The position numbers were made by a program, and so were the translations under genes. Positions 9,509 to 21,193 of a DNA stretch of 64,000 nucleotides are shown here, piece by piece. The stretch covers positions 1,674,001 through 1,738,000 of the forward strand of contig NZ_CP080410.1 of NCBI RefSeq assembly GCF_019448255.1. The letters run 5' to 3'. Below the pieces are notes generated by a model. The model had not been told where the DNA came from and did not search any database. It worked only from the letters and a program-made list of their open reading frames with translations. The DNA is from Qipengyuania flava. GTDB lineage: Bacteria > Pseudomonadota > Alphaproteobacteria > Sphingomonadales > Sphingomonadaceae. How positions within the stretch are numbered: the stretch's first letter is position 1; each line of letters starts with the position of its first letter.

Positions 9509-10149
9509 TGCCCGAGTATGCCGAGCTCCTGAAAGGCTACCAACGCTTTCGCGAGAACACCTTTCCGCGCCAGCGCGCGCGGTTCAAGGAAACCGCGATG
9601 GAGGGCCAGCACCCCAAGCTGATGGTGATCGGCTGTTCCGACAGCCGCGTGGACCCTGCGCAGATTTTTGACGTCGATCCGGGCGATATTTTCGTGGTGC
9701 GCAATGTCGCTGCGCTCGTCCCTCCGTTCGAGACAACGCCAGGCCATCATGGCGTTTCGGCTGCGGTGGAGTTCGCCGTCCAGATGCTCGAGGTGAAGCA
9801 GATTGTGGTCATGGGCCACGGCCGCTGCGGCGGGTGCAAGGCGGCGCTTACGCAAAGCTTTGCCAAGGCCGAACCCGGCGAAGGCGGCTTCGTTGCCAAC
9901 TGGATCGACCTCCTGTCCGAAGTGCGTGAACCGATTGCGCGTAAATACGGCACCGAGGGGCGCAAGGCGGAACTGGCGATGGAATTCGCAGCCATCCGGC
10001 AAAGCCTTGATAACCTTCGCTCTTTCCCGTGGCTCGCCGATAAGGAAAAGGCGGGGCACCTCAAGCTGCGCGGCGCGCATTTCTCGATCTACGAAGGCAT
10101 CCTCTATTCGCTCGACGAGGAAAGCGGCGCCTTCCTGCCCGAAGACTGA
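9508..10149 (+). CDS. Beta-class carbonic anhydrase
   Basis: 213-residue zinc enzyme interconverting carbon dioxide and bicarbonate. The zinc ligands are visible as C and D/R of IGCSDSRVDP near residue 39 and the GHGRCGGC motif near 100-107; FVVRNVAALVPP is the usual third block. The ATG at 9508 overlaps the stop of the PII gene (TAATG); a longer reading from 9472 would run into sbtB and is not needed. Last gene of the sbtA-sbtB operon, where it would equilibrate imported bicarbonate with carbon dioxide for carboxylases. Confidence 0.94.
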   Translation: MPEYAELLKGYQRFRENTFPRQRARFKETAMEGQHPKLMVIGCSDSRVDPAQIFDVDPGDIFVVRNVAALVPPFETTPGHHGVSAAVEFAVQMLEVKQIVVMGHGRCGGCKAALTQSFAKAEPGEGGFVANWIDLLSEVREPIARKYGTEGRKAELAMEFAAIRQSLDNLRSFPWLADKEKAGHLKLRGAHFSIYEGILYSLDEESGAFLPED

Positions 10150-10203
10150 CCGCTCCCAGAAGAGCCTTGCCCCGCCCTGCCCGCGCGCCCATGTAGCGCG
10201 CCT

Positions 10204-10923
10204 ATGGCAGACTTCGAACAGCGCAACATCGCCCTCCTGATCGATTCCGATAACGCGAGCCCTGCGGGGATCGACCCAGTGCTGACCGTGCTTGCAGAGC
10301 TAGGCCAGGTGAACATCCGAAGGGCCTATGGCAATTGGCGCAAGACCAGTCTCAAGGGCTGGATCGACCTGATGCACCGCTATGGCATCGAACCGCAGCA
10401 GCAGTTCGACATGACCAAGGGCAAGAACGCCACCGACATGAAGATGACCATCGATGCGATGGACCTGCTCTACCGCGGGCGGGTCCATGGTTTCGGCATC
10501 ATGAGTTCCGACAGCGACTTCATGCCGCTCGCCATGCGCATCCGGCAGGATGGTTTCCCGGTCTACGGCTTCGGCGGGGCGAAGACGCCCGAAGCCTTCC
10601 GTCAGGCCTGCACGCGTTTCATCGATGTGAACGCGCTGATCCGGGCGGAAAAGGAAGAGAACGGCAAAAGCGGGCCAAGCAAGGAGTCGAACGTCCTCGA
10701 CCAGGAGCTGCTCGACCTCTTGTTCGACGCCTACGCCGCCAGCAAGCGCGACGAGAACGGCTTCGCCAAGCTGTCGGAAGTCGGCCAGCGCGCCGGCAAC
10801 CGGTCGAGCTTCGACACACGCAATTACGGCTTTGCGCGCCTGACGGACCTGATCGAGACGATCCCCAATTTCTCGGTCGAACGCCGCTCCAACGGCCAGA
10901 GCTTCGTCAAACGCCTGCGCTAA
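10204..10923 (+). CDS. NYN-domain protein with C-terminal OST-HTH/LOTUS domain
   Basis: 239-residue protein. Residues about 1-150 are a PIN-like NYN (LabA/DUF88) domain with the acidic motifs ALLIDSDNAS, NATDMKMTIDAMD and MSSDSDFMPL, which form the metal site of this predicted RNase family. Residues about 165-239 are an OST-HTH/LOTUS domain (LDLLFDAYAASKRDENGFAKL and FDTRNYGFARLTDLIE is split here around its core), a fold that binds RNA. Such bacterial proteins are common and their targets are mostly unknown. RNA cleavage is inferred from the domain pair. It stands alone after the carbonic anhydrase. Confidence 0.87.
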   Translation: MADFEQRNIALLIDSDNASPAGIDPVLTVLAELGQVNIRRAYGNWRKTSLKGWIDLMHRYGIEPQQQFDMTKGKNATDMKMTIDAMDLLYRGRVHGFGIMSSDSDFMPLAMRIRQDGFPVYGFGGAKTPEAFRQACTRFIDVNALIRAEKEENGKSGPSKESNVLDQELLDLLFDAYAASKRDENGFAKLSEVGQRAGNRSSFDTRNYGFARLTDLIETIPNFSVERRSNGQSFVKRLR

Positions 10924-10943
10924 CACGAAAGCTCATACGAAAA

Positions 10944-10969
10944 AGGGCGCGAACCGAAGTCCGCGCCCT
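10944..10969 (-). terminator. Rho-independent terminator of the periplasmic repeat-protein gene
   Basis: Stem AGGGCGCG / CGCGCCCT (8 bp, 10 nt loop). On the minus strand it is followed by TTTTT, so it terminates the gene ending at 10999. On the plus strand, where it follows the NYN gene, only CTTCC follows, so bidirectional use is possible but weaker. Confidence 0.8.
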
Positions 10970-10998
10970 CTTCCAATTTCGAGGCCGAAGCCCGCTGC

Positions 10999-12282
10999 TT
11001 ACATGGCAGCGGTGCCTTCGCCGGCCTGTGCTGCGTGGATCGCCCACAGGTCGGCAATCGCACCGCGCGGACCTTCGACGCGGCCGAAGGTGGCTACGGC
11101 GTCAGCAAACTTGCCCTGCTCGAGCTGGGCAATGCCGAGGCGCGTGAGGGCCATCGGGGTTTCCGCACCGGGCATGCCGGCAGCCTTCAGATAGAACTCC
11201 TCGGCTTCGGCCGGACGGTTGAGGCTCAGCAGCGCGTCGCCCGCAGCCATCACCGTGCGGATGGTCGCACCCGAAGCGCGTGCGTCACCAAGCAGGTTGT
11301 CCATGTCGGCACGGTCGGCTGCAACACGTTCCGAGGCCTGGTTGCGCGTGTCGTTCACATAGGGATCGTCGGCGGGAAGGAAGCCCTTCTGCTTGCCTTC
11401 GTCGATGACCGAGACGACTTCGGCCGGCAGGCGGCGGTAGTCGGCAGCGTCGACATATTCCATGTACAGGCGGCCGTCGTTCAGCGTGCCGAGGCGGCGG
11501 CCGAGACGCAGGAGGTCGAGAATCTCGGGGTTCTCATAGCCACCGGTGTTCAGCAGGATCGCAATCGCATCGCGCCAGCTGGTCTCGCTCGGGTAGTCGG
11601 TGACATACCACTTGGCGAACTTGTTGACTTCGTCCTTCATCGAACCGCGATAGGCAACGGCGAGGCCGCGCTGCAGCCAGGCTTCGTCGACTGCCTGCCC
11701 GGCAGCCTTGCGCGCGTCGACCACGCCCGAGAGGTAGGCGAGACCTTCCGCGTCACGATCTTCCGCGAAATAGCTTTCCGCGATGATGCCTTCCGGGTTG
11801 TTTTCCGTGTAGCCTGCGTCGAGGGCAGCCTGCAGGAAGGCGCGCGACTTGCTGTATTCCTGGCGGTTGTAGGCGATCTGGCCGGCCTGCATGTTGAACA
11901 TGCCGACCTGCTCGGGAGCGACCTTGCCGCTCTGCAGCATCAGTTCCAGACCCTGGAGCGCGAGGCCCAGGTCGTTGGTCTTCTGGCTTGCGCCGACAAT
12001 CGCGCCGCCAGCGGCATAGCGGTCGTCTTCGTTCTCGATTGCAGCAATCACGGCCGGGATGGCCGCCTTGATTGCAGCCGCGTCCGGCGTTTCGGCCGAG
12101 ACAGCAGTCTGCAGCGGGGTATAGGCTGCGATAAAGCCCTTCGAGTATTTCGGACGCTTCTGCGCCGAAGCCGGGGCTTCGAGAGCGGCGGTTGCGCCAA
12201 CGGCGGCACCGGTCGCAAGGGCAATGGCCATTGCGAAGCTCGAGGCCGCGCCGTTCTTGCGGGCAAGGCGAGTGAAAATCAT
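10999..12282 (-). CDS. Exported tetratricopeptide-like repeat protein
   Basis: 427-residue protein with an N-terminal signal peptide (FAMAIALATGAAVGATAAL, cleavage probably after ASA near residue 41). The mature part is almost all helical with TPR-like units, for example GMFNMQAGQIAYNRQEYSKS, and at the C-terminus ALTRLGIAQLEQGKFADAV. This suggests a periplasmic or surface scaffold. No enzyme motif was seen. The ATG at 12282 with GGGAG upstream is chosen; the reading frame stays open to 12354 but that adds no signal-like sequence. The gene is monocistronic, with a clear terminator. Relatives are widespread in sphingomonads; no function is known to me. Confidence 0.75.
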   Translation of the reverse strand: MIFTRLARKNGAASSFAMAIALATGAAVGATAALEAPASAQKRPKYSKGFIAAYTPLQTAVSAETPDAAAIKAAIPAVIAAIENEDDRYAAGGAIVGASQKTNDLGLALQGLELMLQSGKVAPEQVGMFNMQAGQIAYNRQEYSKSRAFLQAALDAGYTENNPEGIIAESYFAEDRDAEGLAYLSGVVDARKAAGQAVDEAWLQRGLAVAYRGSMKDEVNKFAKWYVTDYPSETSWRDAIAILLNTGGYENPEILDLLRLGRRLGTLNDGRLYMEYVDAADYRRLPAEVVSVIDEGKQKGFLPADDPYVNDTRNQASERVAADRADMDNLLGDARASGATIRTVMAAGDALLSLNRPAEAEEFYLKAAGMPGAETPMALTRLGIAQLEQGKFADAVATFGRVEGPRGAIADLWAIHAAQAGEGTAAM

Positions 12283-12585
12283 CTGGTAAAACTCCCAAGA
12301 GTGGAAAGGGGCTGAGCGCTTAGCGCGCCGGATTCCATGTGCTGTCCGGCCCATGCCGCTAGTCGGCGCTCATTGCAAATCTTACTAGGGCCACGGGGCT
12401 GAACGAGGATTGAATGCAGCGCCGCCCCGGCGTTCATGGTTACCATCCGCACAGACAGTACCCATATGTGGAAAAAGCGCTCGAAACGGGGCTTTGGTTC
12501 CCCGCCAAGGTAGCGCTCCCCCCCCTGTTCGCCTAAGTTTGCCCTTCACAGAACATAAGCAGTTCGCAGTACGGAAATTCACGTT
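12283..12585. other. 303 nt divergent intergenic region before gyrA
   Basis: Holds the promoters of the exported repeat protein (minus) and gyrA (plus). A short CGGGG / CCCCG hairpin and two copies of AGCGCT flank it near 12470-12520. I see no confident -35/-10 pair, no ORF and no RNA gene. Confidence 0.5.
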
Positions 12586-15419
<2,834 letters not shown>

Positions 15420-15423
<4 letters not shown>

Positions 15424-16262
15424 GCCTGACGGTCGAGCCTTCCGGTCAGGCGTGCGGCGCGCGCGTGACCGGGCTCGACCTTACGCAGCCCATCTCCGCT
15501 GAGCTTGCCGCCGAAATCCGCGCCATCTGGCTGGACAATAAGGTCCTCGCCTTCCCCGGCCAGCGGATGGATGACGACGCACTCGAAGCCTTTACCCTCG
15601 CGATGGGCGGTTTCGGAGAAGACCCGTTCTTCGACCCGATAGCAGGCCGCACCCATATCGCGGCGATCCTGCGCGAAGCGGACGAGGAAAGCCCGCTGTT
15701 CGCCGAGAACTGGCACAGCGACTGGAGCTTTCTCGAGCGTCCTCCCGCAGGCACCTGCCTGATGGCGGTCGAGATCCCGCCCATGGGCGGGGACACGCTC
15801 TATGCCGATCAGGCGGCGGCCTTTGACGCGCTGCCCGAAGAACGAAAAGAGCAGCTGCGGGGCCTCACCGCGATCCACAGCGCTCAGCTCGCCTATGCGC
15901 CCGAAGGCACGTACGGTGAGAAGGACACGAGCCGCTCGATGGCGATTCGTCCGGACGAAAGTGCCCGCGCCACACAAACCCACCCGCTCGTTCAGCGGCA
16001 TCCCGAAACTGGGATGGAATGCCTCTATTCCACGCTCGGCTATATCATCGGCATTGACGGAATGGAGGCCGCCGAGGGCTTCGCACTCCTGCAAGAACTA
16101 GCCGCATGGCAGGGTCGCGACGAATTCGTCTACCGCCACGTCTGGGAGCCCGACATGCTGGTCCTGTGGGACAACCGCGCGCTGCTGCATAAAGCGACCG
16201 GCGGCTACGACGGCTACCGGCGCGAACTCCACCGAACGACCATCGCGGCCTGGGATGGCTAG
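15420..16262 (+). CDS. TauD/TfdA-family Fe(II)/2-oxoglutarate dioxygenase
   Basis: 280-residue non-haem iron oxygenase. The iron triad is visible as the HxD motif in ENWHSDWSF (near residue 98) and the distal His in ALLHKATGGY, and the 2-oxoglutarate Arg in RRELHRTT. The N-terminus ACGARVTGLDLTQPI is typical of the family. The substrate cannot be told from the sequence; relatives act on taurine, 2,4-D, sulfates or amino acids. It overlaps gyrA by 4 nt, an unusual partner, so it may be co-transcribed with gyrase. It also overlaps the convergent YhhN gene by 4 nt. Confidence 0.88.
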
Positions 16263-16927
16263 GCGACTGGCAAGTTGCGGTCCTTACGGAGCGTTTGCAC
16301 CACCCCGACCGCGATCAGGAACTGCCCACCAAAATAGAGCGGCCAGATCAGCCATCCCGTAACGAGATCGGGCAGGACCGATGCCTCCCGCGCGAAAATC
16401 AGCAGGTCGCTGATCACGAACAGTACCGCCCCCACCCCGACACGATAGCGCCCGAACCGGCTCATCCACGCGGCCGCCGCCATCGCGCCTACGAGGCCCG
16501 AATAGGCCGTCGCCAGCGTCCAGTTTGTGAGCGGATACGTCATCAGCCCAGCGATGAGGGGCGTGAGCACTACCAGGCCGATGGCGGCAAGCCGCTGGCT
16601 GCCTGTCGTGCTCTCCCGCCGGTTGCGCAGGTAAAGCGCGATGGCGATCAGATGGCCCACCGCAAACAGGCCGCCGCCGACCAGGAAGCTGACCTCCAGC
16701 GCAACATCGCCCATAGCGCCAAAGAGCAGCACAGCTGCAATGAGCAGCCCGTCCGTTCCGACTCCGCGAAACGCGGCGTAAACGGCCAGGAACGCGACAC
16801 CCGCCCCCTTCCACAGCATCAGCCAAACGCCGCCGATCGGATCGTCCGACACGAAGAAATAGCTGACCCCCGCGATCAGCGCGGCGAGCAGCCATGGACG
16901 GTGTTTGGCAAGCGCGGCCTTGGGCAT
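16259..16927 (-). CDS. YhhN/TMEM86-family membrane protein (lysoplasmalogenase-like)
   Basis: 222-residue integral membrane protein with about eight hydrophobic segments. The two family acidic motifs are present as GAMGDVALE (near residue 72) and ISDLLIFAREA (near 176). Animal TMEM86 proteins hydrolyse the vinyl-ether bond of lysoplasmalogens; bacterial YhhN proteins share the motifs but their substrates are less certain. It lies 29 nt downstream of the S41 peptidase on the same strand and may be co-transcribed with it. Confidence 0.82.
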   Translation of the reverse strand: MPKAALAKHRPWLLAALIAGVSYFFVSDDPIGGVWLMLWKGAGVAFLAVYAAFRGVGTDGLLIAAVLLFGAMGDVALEVSFLVGGGLFAVGHLIAIALYLRNRRESTTGSQRLAAIGLVVLTPLIAGLMTYPLTNWTLATAYSGLVGAMAAAAWMSRFGRYRVGVGAVLFVISDLLIFAREASVLPDLVTGWLIWPLYFGGQFLIAVGVVQTLRKDRNLPVA

Positions 16928-16956
16928 GTGTCGCCTTTCGTTGGAAAGCGCAGAGG

Positions 16957-18441
16957 TTACCCGTCTTCGCGCCGCGAAACCACCAGCGCCGCCGCGTTCT
17001 CCAGCGTTCTGTCTTCGACAACGCCGAGAGGCTGCGGGGCAAGCTCGATGTCGGGAACGACGCCGCGCGCCGAGATCGCGCCGCTCGGGCGGACGATAAA
17101 GCTCTTGGGATAGTCTATTTCCGCACCTGTCAAAGGCAGCGTGAACTTCTCTACCGAGCCGTAGGTCGTCGGCAGGTCGGCCGTTTCCTCGCCGATTATG
17201 GTTCCGAAGCCATAGTCCTTCACCAGCGCGGCCATCACCGCCGCGTTCGAGTAGCTGTTACGGTCGATCAGCACATAAACGGGGCCGTCGAAGCGGTTTT
17301 CCGTTCGCGGCTGCACGCGCGGCAGTTCGACCTCGTATAACTCGCCGTTGGGCGTCGCAGCCTCGCCGGCGCGAAGGCGCCGGCCCAGTTCATCGGTTGC
17401 GGGGTTGTCGGCATGCCGGGCTTTCGTTGCGGCGCTGGCCTTCAGGGTGAACGTCGAGGCAAAGGCAAAATCGCGATCGGCAAAACGCGCGACAAGGGGA
17501 TCGGAGAACGAGTTGTCGCCGCCCGGATTGCCCCGCAAATCGATGATAAGCTCCCGCGCGCCGGCCTTGGCAAAGCTGTCGAAAGCTTCGGTGTAGAATG
17601 CCTCTACGGGCGCGACCGTGTAGCCGCCAGCAGTTGCGCCTTCATCGCTTGGCACATTGTAGAACGGGCCGGGCTGGAGATAGGCGATATTCTCCTCGAG
17701 CATACGGTATATTCGGGCATTGCTGTCCCGCGCAGGCCGCACAGGTGGGCGGGCATCGCGCCTGGTGACATAGGTCCCGTAATCCGTGGCAAGCAGCGCG
17801 CCTCTTGCAACGCGGCCGTCGGGCCAGCGCACCTCAAGCTGCAAGGAGGGTTTCGGCTCGGCCTCAACCTTTAGGAGCAGCGGGAAGAGCTGCTCGAGCT
17901 GCGAATGAAACAGCCGCTCGTTGTCGGCCGAAACATGGGTTCGCAATCGCGCGAGCCATTTCCCGATCGGCTCACCATCCATCGCAATAATCGCGGATCC
18001 TGGAGGAAACCGGTTCGTGTCATCCGCCCATTGGTCGAGCAGCACTTCGCCATCGCGCACGATTACCGAGAGCGGGAAGAAAGACCCGCCCGACTGCAGC
18101 TCACCGAACACTTCCAGCAGCGGGGCCATGGTACGCGCGTGGCCGACATTGCCGATGGCCAGCGTTTGCTGGAGCAGCGTGAGAAGGCGCGCCTTCGATA
18201 CCGAACCATCGATCTCGGCCTTCAGTTGCTCGAAGCGCGTGCGGTATTCCGCCTCAGGCACACGGGCGAACATGTCGAAATGCGCATCGCGCATCATAGT
18301 GTAGAGCGTTTCGAGCTCTGCCCTCGCCTCGTCTGCCGTGTAGCAGGTCTCGGCCTCGCACACGGTCGGCTCGGCCGCCGAAAGAGGCATGGGCTGGGCC
18401 AGGACAAGGGCTGCCGACAGGGTCAGGAAAAGACGTTTCAT
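16957..18441 (-). CDS. Exported S41-family peptidase
   Basis: 494-residue protein with a signal peptide ([18 protein letters not shown]). The C-terminal half is a tail-specific protease (S41) domain: [15 protein letters not shown], the nucleophile region [19 protein letters not shown] and [15 protein letters not shown]. The N-terminal half is helical, as in the S41 proteins lacking a clear PDZ domain. Periplasmic location inferred. The ATG at 18441 gives the signal peptide; the frame remains open upstream to 18651 inside trmFO but without export signal. Divergent from trmFO with 81 nt between. Confidence 0.85.
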   Translation of the reverse strand: MKRLFLTLSAALVLAQPMPLSAAEPTVCEAETCYTADEARAELETLYTMMRDAHFDMFARVPEAEYRTRFEQLKAEIDGSVSKARLLTLLQQTLAIGNVGHARTMAPLLEVFGELQSGGSFFPLSVIVRDGEVLLDQWADDTNRFPPGSAIIAMDGEPIGKWLARLRTHVSADNERLFHSQLEQLFPLLLKVEAEPKPSLQLEVRWPDGRVARGALLATDYGTYVTRRDARPPVRPARDSNARIYRMLEENIAYLQPGPFYNVPSDEGATAGGYTVAPVEAFYTEAFDSFAKAGARELIIDLRGNPGGDNSFSDPLVARFADRDFAFASTFTLKASAATKARHADNPATDELGRRLRAGEAATPNGELYEVELPRVQPRTENRFDGPVYVLIDRNSYSNAAVMAALVKDYGFGTIIGEETADLPTTYGSVEKFTLPLTGAEIDYPKSFIVRPSGAISARGVVPDIELAPQPLGVVEDRTLENAAALVVSRREDG

Positions 18442-18522
18442 GGGCGAATGCCCTATGTCCGCCAATCCTCCTGTCAACCACGCCTCTCGACGCATCCCCG
18501 CTGCATCCCTATTAGGCGCGGC

Positions 18523-19890
18523 ATGACCCATGACATCCAGATCATCGGCGGCGGTCTTGCCGGGAGCGAAGCCGCGTGGCAGCTCGCCCGCCGCGGCTTC
18601 AAGGTCCGCCTGTCGGAAATGCGCGGCAGCGGCGAAATGACGCCTGCCCACCAGACCGATGGCCTAGCCGAACTCGTCTGTTCGAACAGCTTTCGCAGCG
18701 ATGACGATACGAAGAACGCCGTTGGCCTGCTGCATCATGAAATGCGCCGGCTCGACAGCCTGATAATGCGCGCGGGCGAAGTGGCGCGTGTACCCGCCGG
18801 TTCGGCCATGGCGGTGGACCGCGATGTCTTCTCGGCTGAAGTCCAGCGCACGCTCGAAGAGCATCCCAACATCACCGTCGTGCGCGAGCGGTTTGACGCC
18901 CTGCCCTCCTCCGGCCCGACCATCGTTGCCACAGGACCGCTGACCGCGCAGGCGCTGGCCGAGAGCATCGTCGGGGCGACCGGGCAGGACCGCCTCGCCT
19001 TCTTCGATGCCATCGCGCCGATCGTGCACCGCGACAGCATCGATATGTCGAAGTGCTGGATCCAGTCGCGCTGGAACAAGCGAACCGAGGCGAGCAACGA
19101 GGACGGCGATTATATCAACTGCCCCATGACCAAGGAGCAGTACCTCGTCTTCCACCAGGGCCTGATCGATGGCGACAAGACCGAATTCAAGGAGTGGGAA
19201 GCGGACACGCCCTATTTCGACGGCTGCATGCCCATCGAGGTTATGGCCGCGCGCGGGGTCGAAACGCTGCGCTACGGGCCGATGAAGGGCGTCGGCCTAG
19301 ACAACCCTTACGACACCACCGAAGAGCACCCGCAGGGCCGCTGGCCCTATGCCGTGGTGCAACTGCGCCAGGACAACAAGCTCGGCACGCTGTGGAACAT
19401 GGTCGGCTTCCAGACCAAGCTGAAATACGGCGCGCAGGTCGAGCTCTTCCGCACAATCCCGGGCCTGGAAAACGCCGAATTCGCGCGCCTGGGCGGCCTG
19501 CACCGAAACACCTTCATCAATTCGCCGCTGGTGCTCGACCGGCAGCTGCGCCTCAAGGGCGGCGATCATATCCGCTTTGCAGGCCAGATCACGGGCTGCG
19601 AAGGCTATGTCGAAAGCTCCGCCGTCGGCCTCATGGCGGGCATGATGGCGGCAGCCGAGATAGCGGGACACGACTGGGCACCGCCGCCGCGCACCAGCGC
19701 TTTTGGCGCGCTGCTCTCGCACATCACAGGCGATGCTGAAGCGGACACCTTCCAGCCCATGAACGTCAATTTCGGCCTGTTCCCGCCCTTGCACGACGTG
19801 AGCAAGAAGGTCCGCAAGGAGGCGTACACGAACAGGGCCAAGGAAGACTTCGGCGCCTGGCTTTCGGCGATGGAAACCGTCCCCGCCTGA
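18523..19890 (+). CDS. trmFO: Methylenetetrahydrofolate-tRNA-(uracil-5-)-methyltransferase TrmFO
   Basis: Folate- and FAD-dependent methyltransferase making m5U54 in the tRNA T-loop. The 455 residues begin with the FAD-binding [19 protein letters not shown] and contain the family blocks [47 protein letters not shown] and [16 protein letters not shown]. Cys residues in FDGCMP match the catalytic Cys. The ATG at 18523 starts immediately before the Rossmann motif. A much longer open frame from 17905 runs antisense to the S41 gene and is not coding. Confidence 0.95.
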   Translation: MTHDIQIIGGGLAGSEAAWQLARRGFKVRLSEMRGSGEMTPAHQTDGLAELVCSNSFRSDDDTKNAVGLLHHEMRRLDSLIMRAGEVARVPAGSAMAVDRDVFSAEVQRTLEEHPNITVVRERFDALPSSGPTIVATGPLTAQALAESIVGATGQDRLAFFDAIAPIVHRDSIDMSKCWIQSRWNKRTEASNEDGDYINCPMTKEQYLVFHQGLIDGDKTEFKEWEADTPYFDGCMPIEVMAARGVETLRYGPMKGVGLDNPYDTTEEHPQGRWPYAVVQLRQDNKLGTLWNMVGFQTKLKYGAQVELFRTIPGLENAEFARLGGLHRNTFINSPLVLDRQLRLKGGDHIRFAGQITGCEGYVESSAVGLMAGMMAAAEIAGHDWAPPPRTSAFGALLSHITGDAEADTFQPMNVNFGLFPPLHDVSKKVRKEAYTNRAKEDFGAWLSAMETVPA

Positions 19891-19891
19891 G

Positions 19892-20350
19892 CTAGCAGGC
19901 GCAGCGCCTAGCCTTGCGGGGTTTCGGCGCGGTCGTGGCGAACTCTGCCGGCGTCAGCTCGTTGTCGCCATCGCTGTCGGCGCCTTCGAACTTGTCGACC
20001 GTAGCTACGGCCCATTCCTCGAAATCGAGGAGGTTGTTGCCGTCCTTGTCCAGCTTGCGGAATGCGTCGGACCGGGTGGAGAGCATTTCGGTGCGTGTGA
20101 TGCGCCAGTCGCGGTTGCGGTCATAGCGGAAGAAGCGGCGCTGCTCCTTGGTTAGCTCGCTGGCCTCGGGCGGTGCGGGGCCAACCAGGTCGCCGGGGTC
20201 GGATTCGGGAACCTCGGGCAGCGGTTCTTCTGTCGGAGCAACCTCGGGCGGAGGAGCGCCTTGCTCGACCTGCGCCCTGCCCTGCCACCAGAATGTCCCC
20301 AGACCCAGCAAGGCCAATGTGGCCAGCGCACCCAGGACGATCCGGTTCAT
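19892..20350 (-). CDS. Membrane-anchored EF-hand protein
   Basis: 152 residues: an N-terminal hydrophobic anchor (IVLGALATLALLGLGTFWW), a Pro/Glu-rich linker (about 25-65), then three EF-hand loops, DRNRDWRITRTE, DKDGNNLLDFEE and DSDGDNELTPAE. The last two fit the canonical calcium-binding loop; the first has Trp at position 6 where Gly is usual. The C-terminus is a basic tail ending in CAC. Probably periplasm-facing and calcium-binding, role unknown. ATG at 20350 has AAAGGAG at 8 nt. It is convergent with trmFO, one base from its stop. Confidence 0.75.
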   Translation of the reverse strand: MNRIVLGALATLALLGLGTFWWQGRAQVEQGAPPPEVAPTEEPLPEVPESDPGDLVGPAPPEASELTKEQRRFFRYDRNRDWRITRTEMLSTRSDAFRKLDKDGNNLLDFEEWAVATVDKFEGADSDGDNELTPAEFATTAPKPRKARRCAC

Positions 20351-20382
20351 GGACAAACTCCTTTTCCCGCAAGGACATAGCC

Positions 20383-21027
20383 TTAGCGGCCAAAGAGCCC
20401 CAAGCGCAAGGCAACGAACGGACTGGACCGGTCGCCCACTAGAGGCGCTCCGCCACGAGCAAGTGCCCGGCGCGACAATCCGGCTAGGACTGCCAGCGGA
20501 CGCAAAGGCTTTGGCAAAGCGGGCGATCGCATCGTGAGCCCTTCGGCCATATCCAGCGCGAGCTGGCGATCACTTTCATCAGGCAGTCGGAATGCGAGGT
20601 CGGCGAGCGCCCACAGTCGCGCAGCCGTTCCGGCTCCTTCGAGGTGTTTCACGCTCAACCGGCGTGCAAGGCCCTGCACTGCTGTCGCGCGGCCGGACAC
20701 GAAGGGCTCGAGGCCCTCGCGGCCCAATGGCGCCTCAGCCAAGAGAGCCTCCCACCCGTCGAGGAGTTCACGCAATCCTTCCGTTTCCGAACCAATCGCA
20801 TCGAGCAGCTGGTCGCCCTGCGGACGCATCGAGGGGGCCTTCGCCAGTTCATCGCGCCACCAGGCGATGCGCATTTGTGCCAGCAGGGGTTCCTGAGCCC
20901 CGAGGACATAACCACCGACTCGCGCATCGAGTGCAAAAAAGGTGAGCCACTGGGTCCGGTTTCCCCCAGCGCTCGCCAGCGCCAAACGGGTTGCTTCGGG
21001 CAATTCGTGAACGAGATCGTCAGCCAT
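20383..21027 (-). CDS. Short squalene/phytoene synthase-like protein, catalytic motif missing
   Basis: 214-residue helical protein of the squalene/phytoene synthase superfamily, recognised by the block AQEPLLAQMRIAWWRDELAKA-like region near residue 45-62 and by LWALADLAFRLP. Active family members are about 280 residues and carry two Asp-rich motifs that bind diphosphate-magnesium. At the first motif this protein reads FFALDARVGGYVLG and lacks the Asp pair, and no second motif was found. It resembles the catalytically dead NDUFAF6-like branch, involved in complex I assembly in mitochondria. That function is an analogy only. ATG at 21027 chosen; a much longer frame upstream is antisense to the tad gene. 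Confidence 0.65.
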   Translation of the reverse strand: MADDLVHELPEATRLALASAGGNRTQWLTFFALDARVGGYVLGAQEPLLAQMRIAWWRDELAKAPSMRPQGDQLLDAIGSETEGLRELLDGWEALLAEAPLGREGLEPFVSGRATAVQGLARRLSVKHLEGAGTAARLWALADLAFRLPDESDRQLALDMAEGLTMRSPALPKPLRPLAVLAGLSRRALARGGAPLVGDRSSPFVALRLGLFGR

Positions 21028-21095
21028 CGCCCGTGCAAGAGCCTCCCTCCAAATCCCTGTCAAGCTGCGGCTTTGCGCAAAGTCCAAACGGGGCG

Positions 21096-21127
21096 TTAAC
21101 CATACGCGCCTACCGCTCGCTAACCAT
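21096..21127 (+). promoter_or_regulatory. Two CtrA-type half-sites upstream of the tad genes
   Basis: TTAACCAT at 21096-21103 and CTAACCAT at 21120-21127, 24 nt apart, 67-98 nt before the first Tad gene. TTAACC half-sites are bound by the alphaproteobacterial cell-cycle regulator CtrA, which controls pilin genes in Caulobacter. No full TTAA-N7-TTAAC box is seen here. Confidence 0.4.
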
Positions 21128-21193
21128 GCAAATTTCCTATCGAGTAATGCCGCTTGGCTAATGCAGCGTGGAACAAAACCCTGTGAGGACACC

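Noticed and set aside
12520-12575. LexA-like site before gyrA (GTTC followed by TTTG)
   Set aside because: Only the first half matches; the second half has two of four bases.
17905-18522. Long upstream extension of trmFO
   Set aside because: The extension runs antisense through the S41 peptidase gene; the FAD motif starts a few codons after the ATG at 18523.
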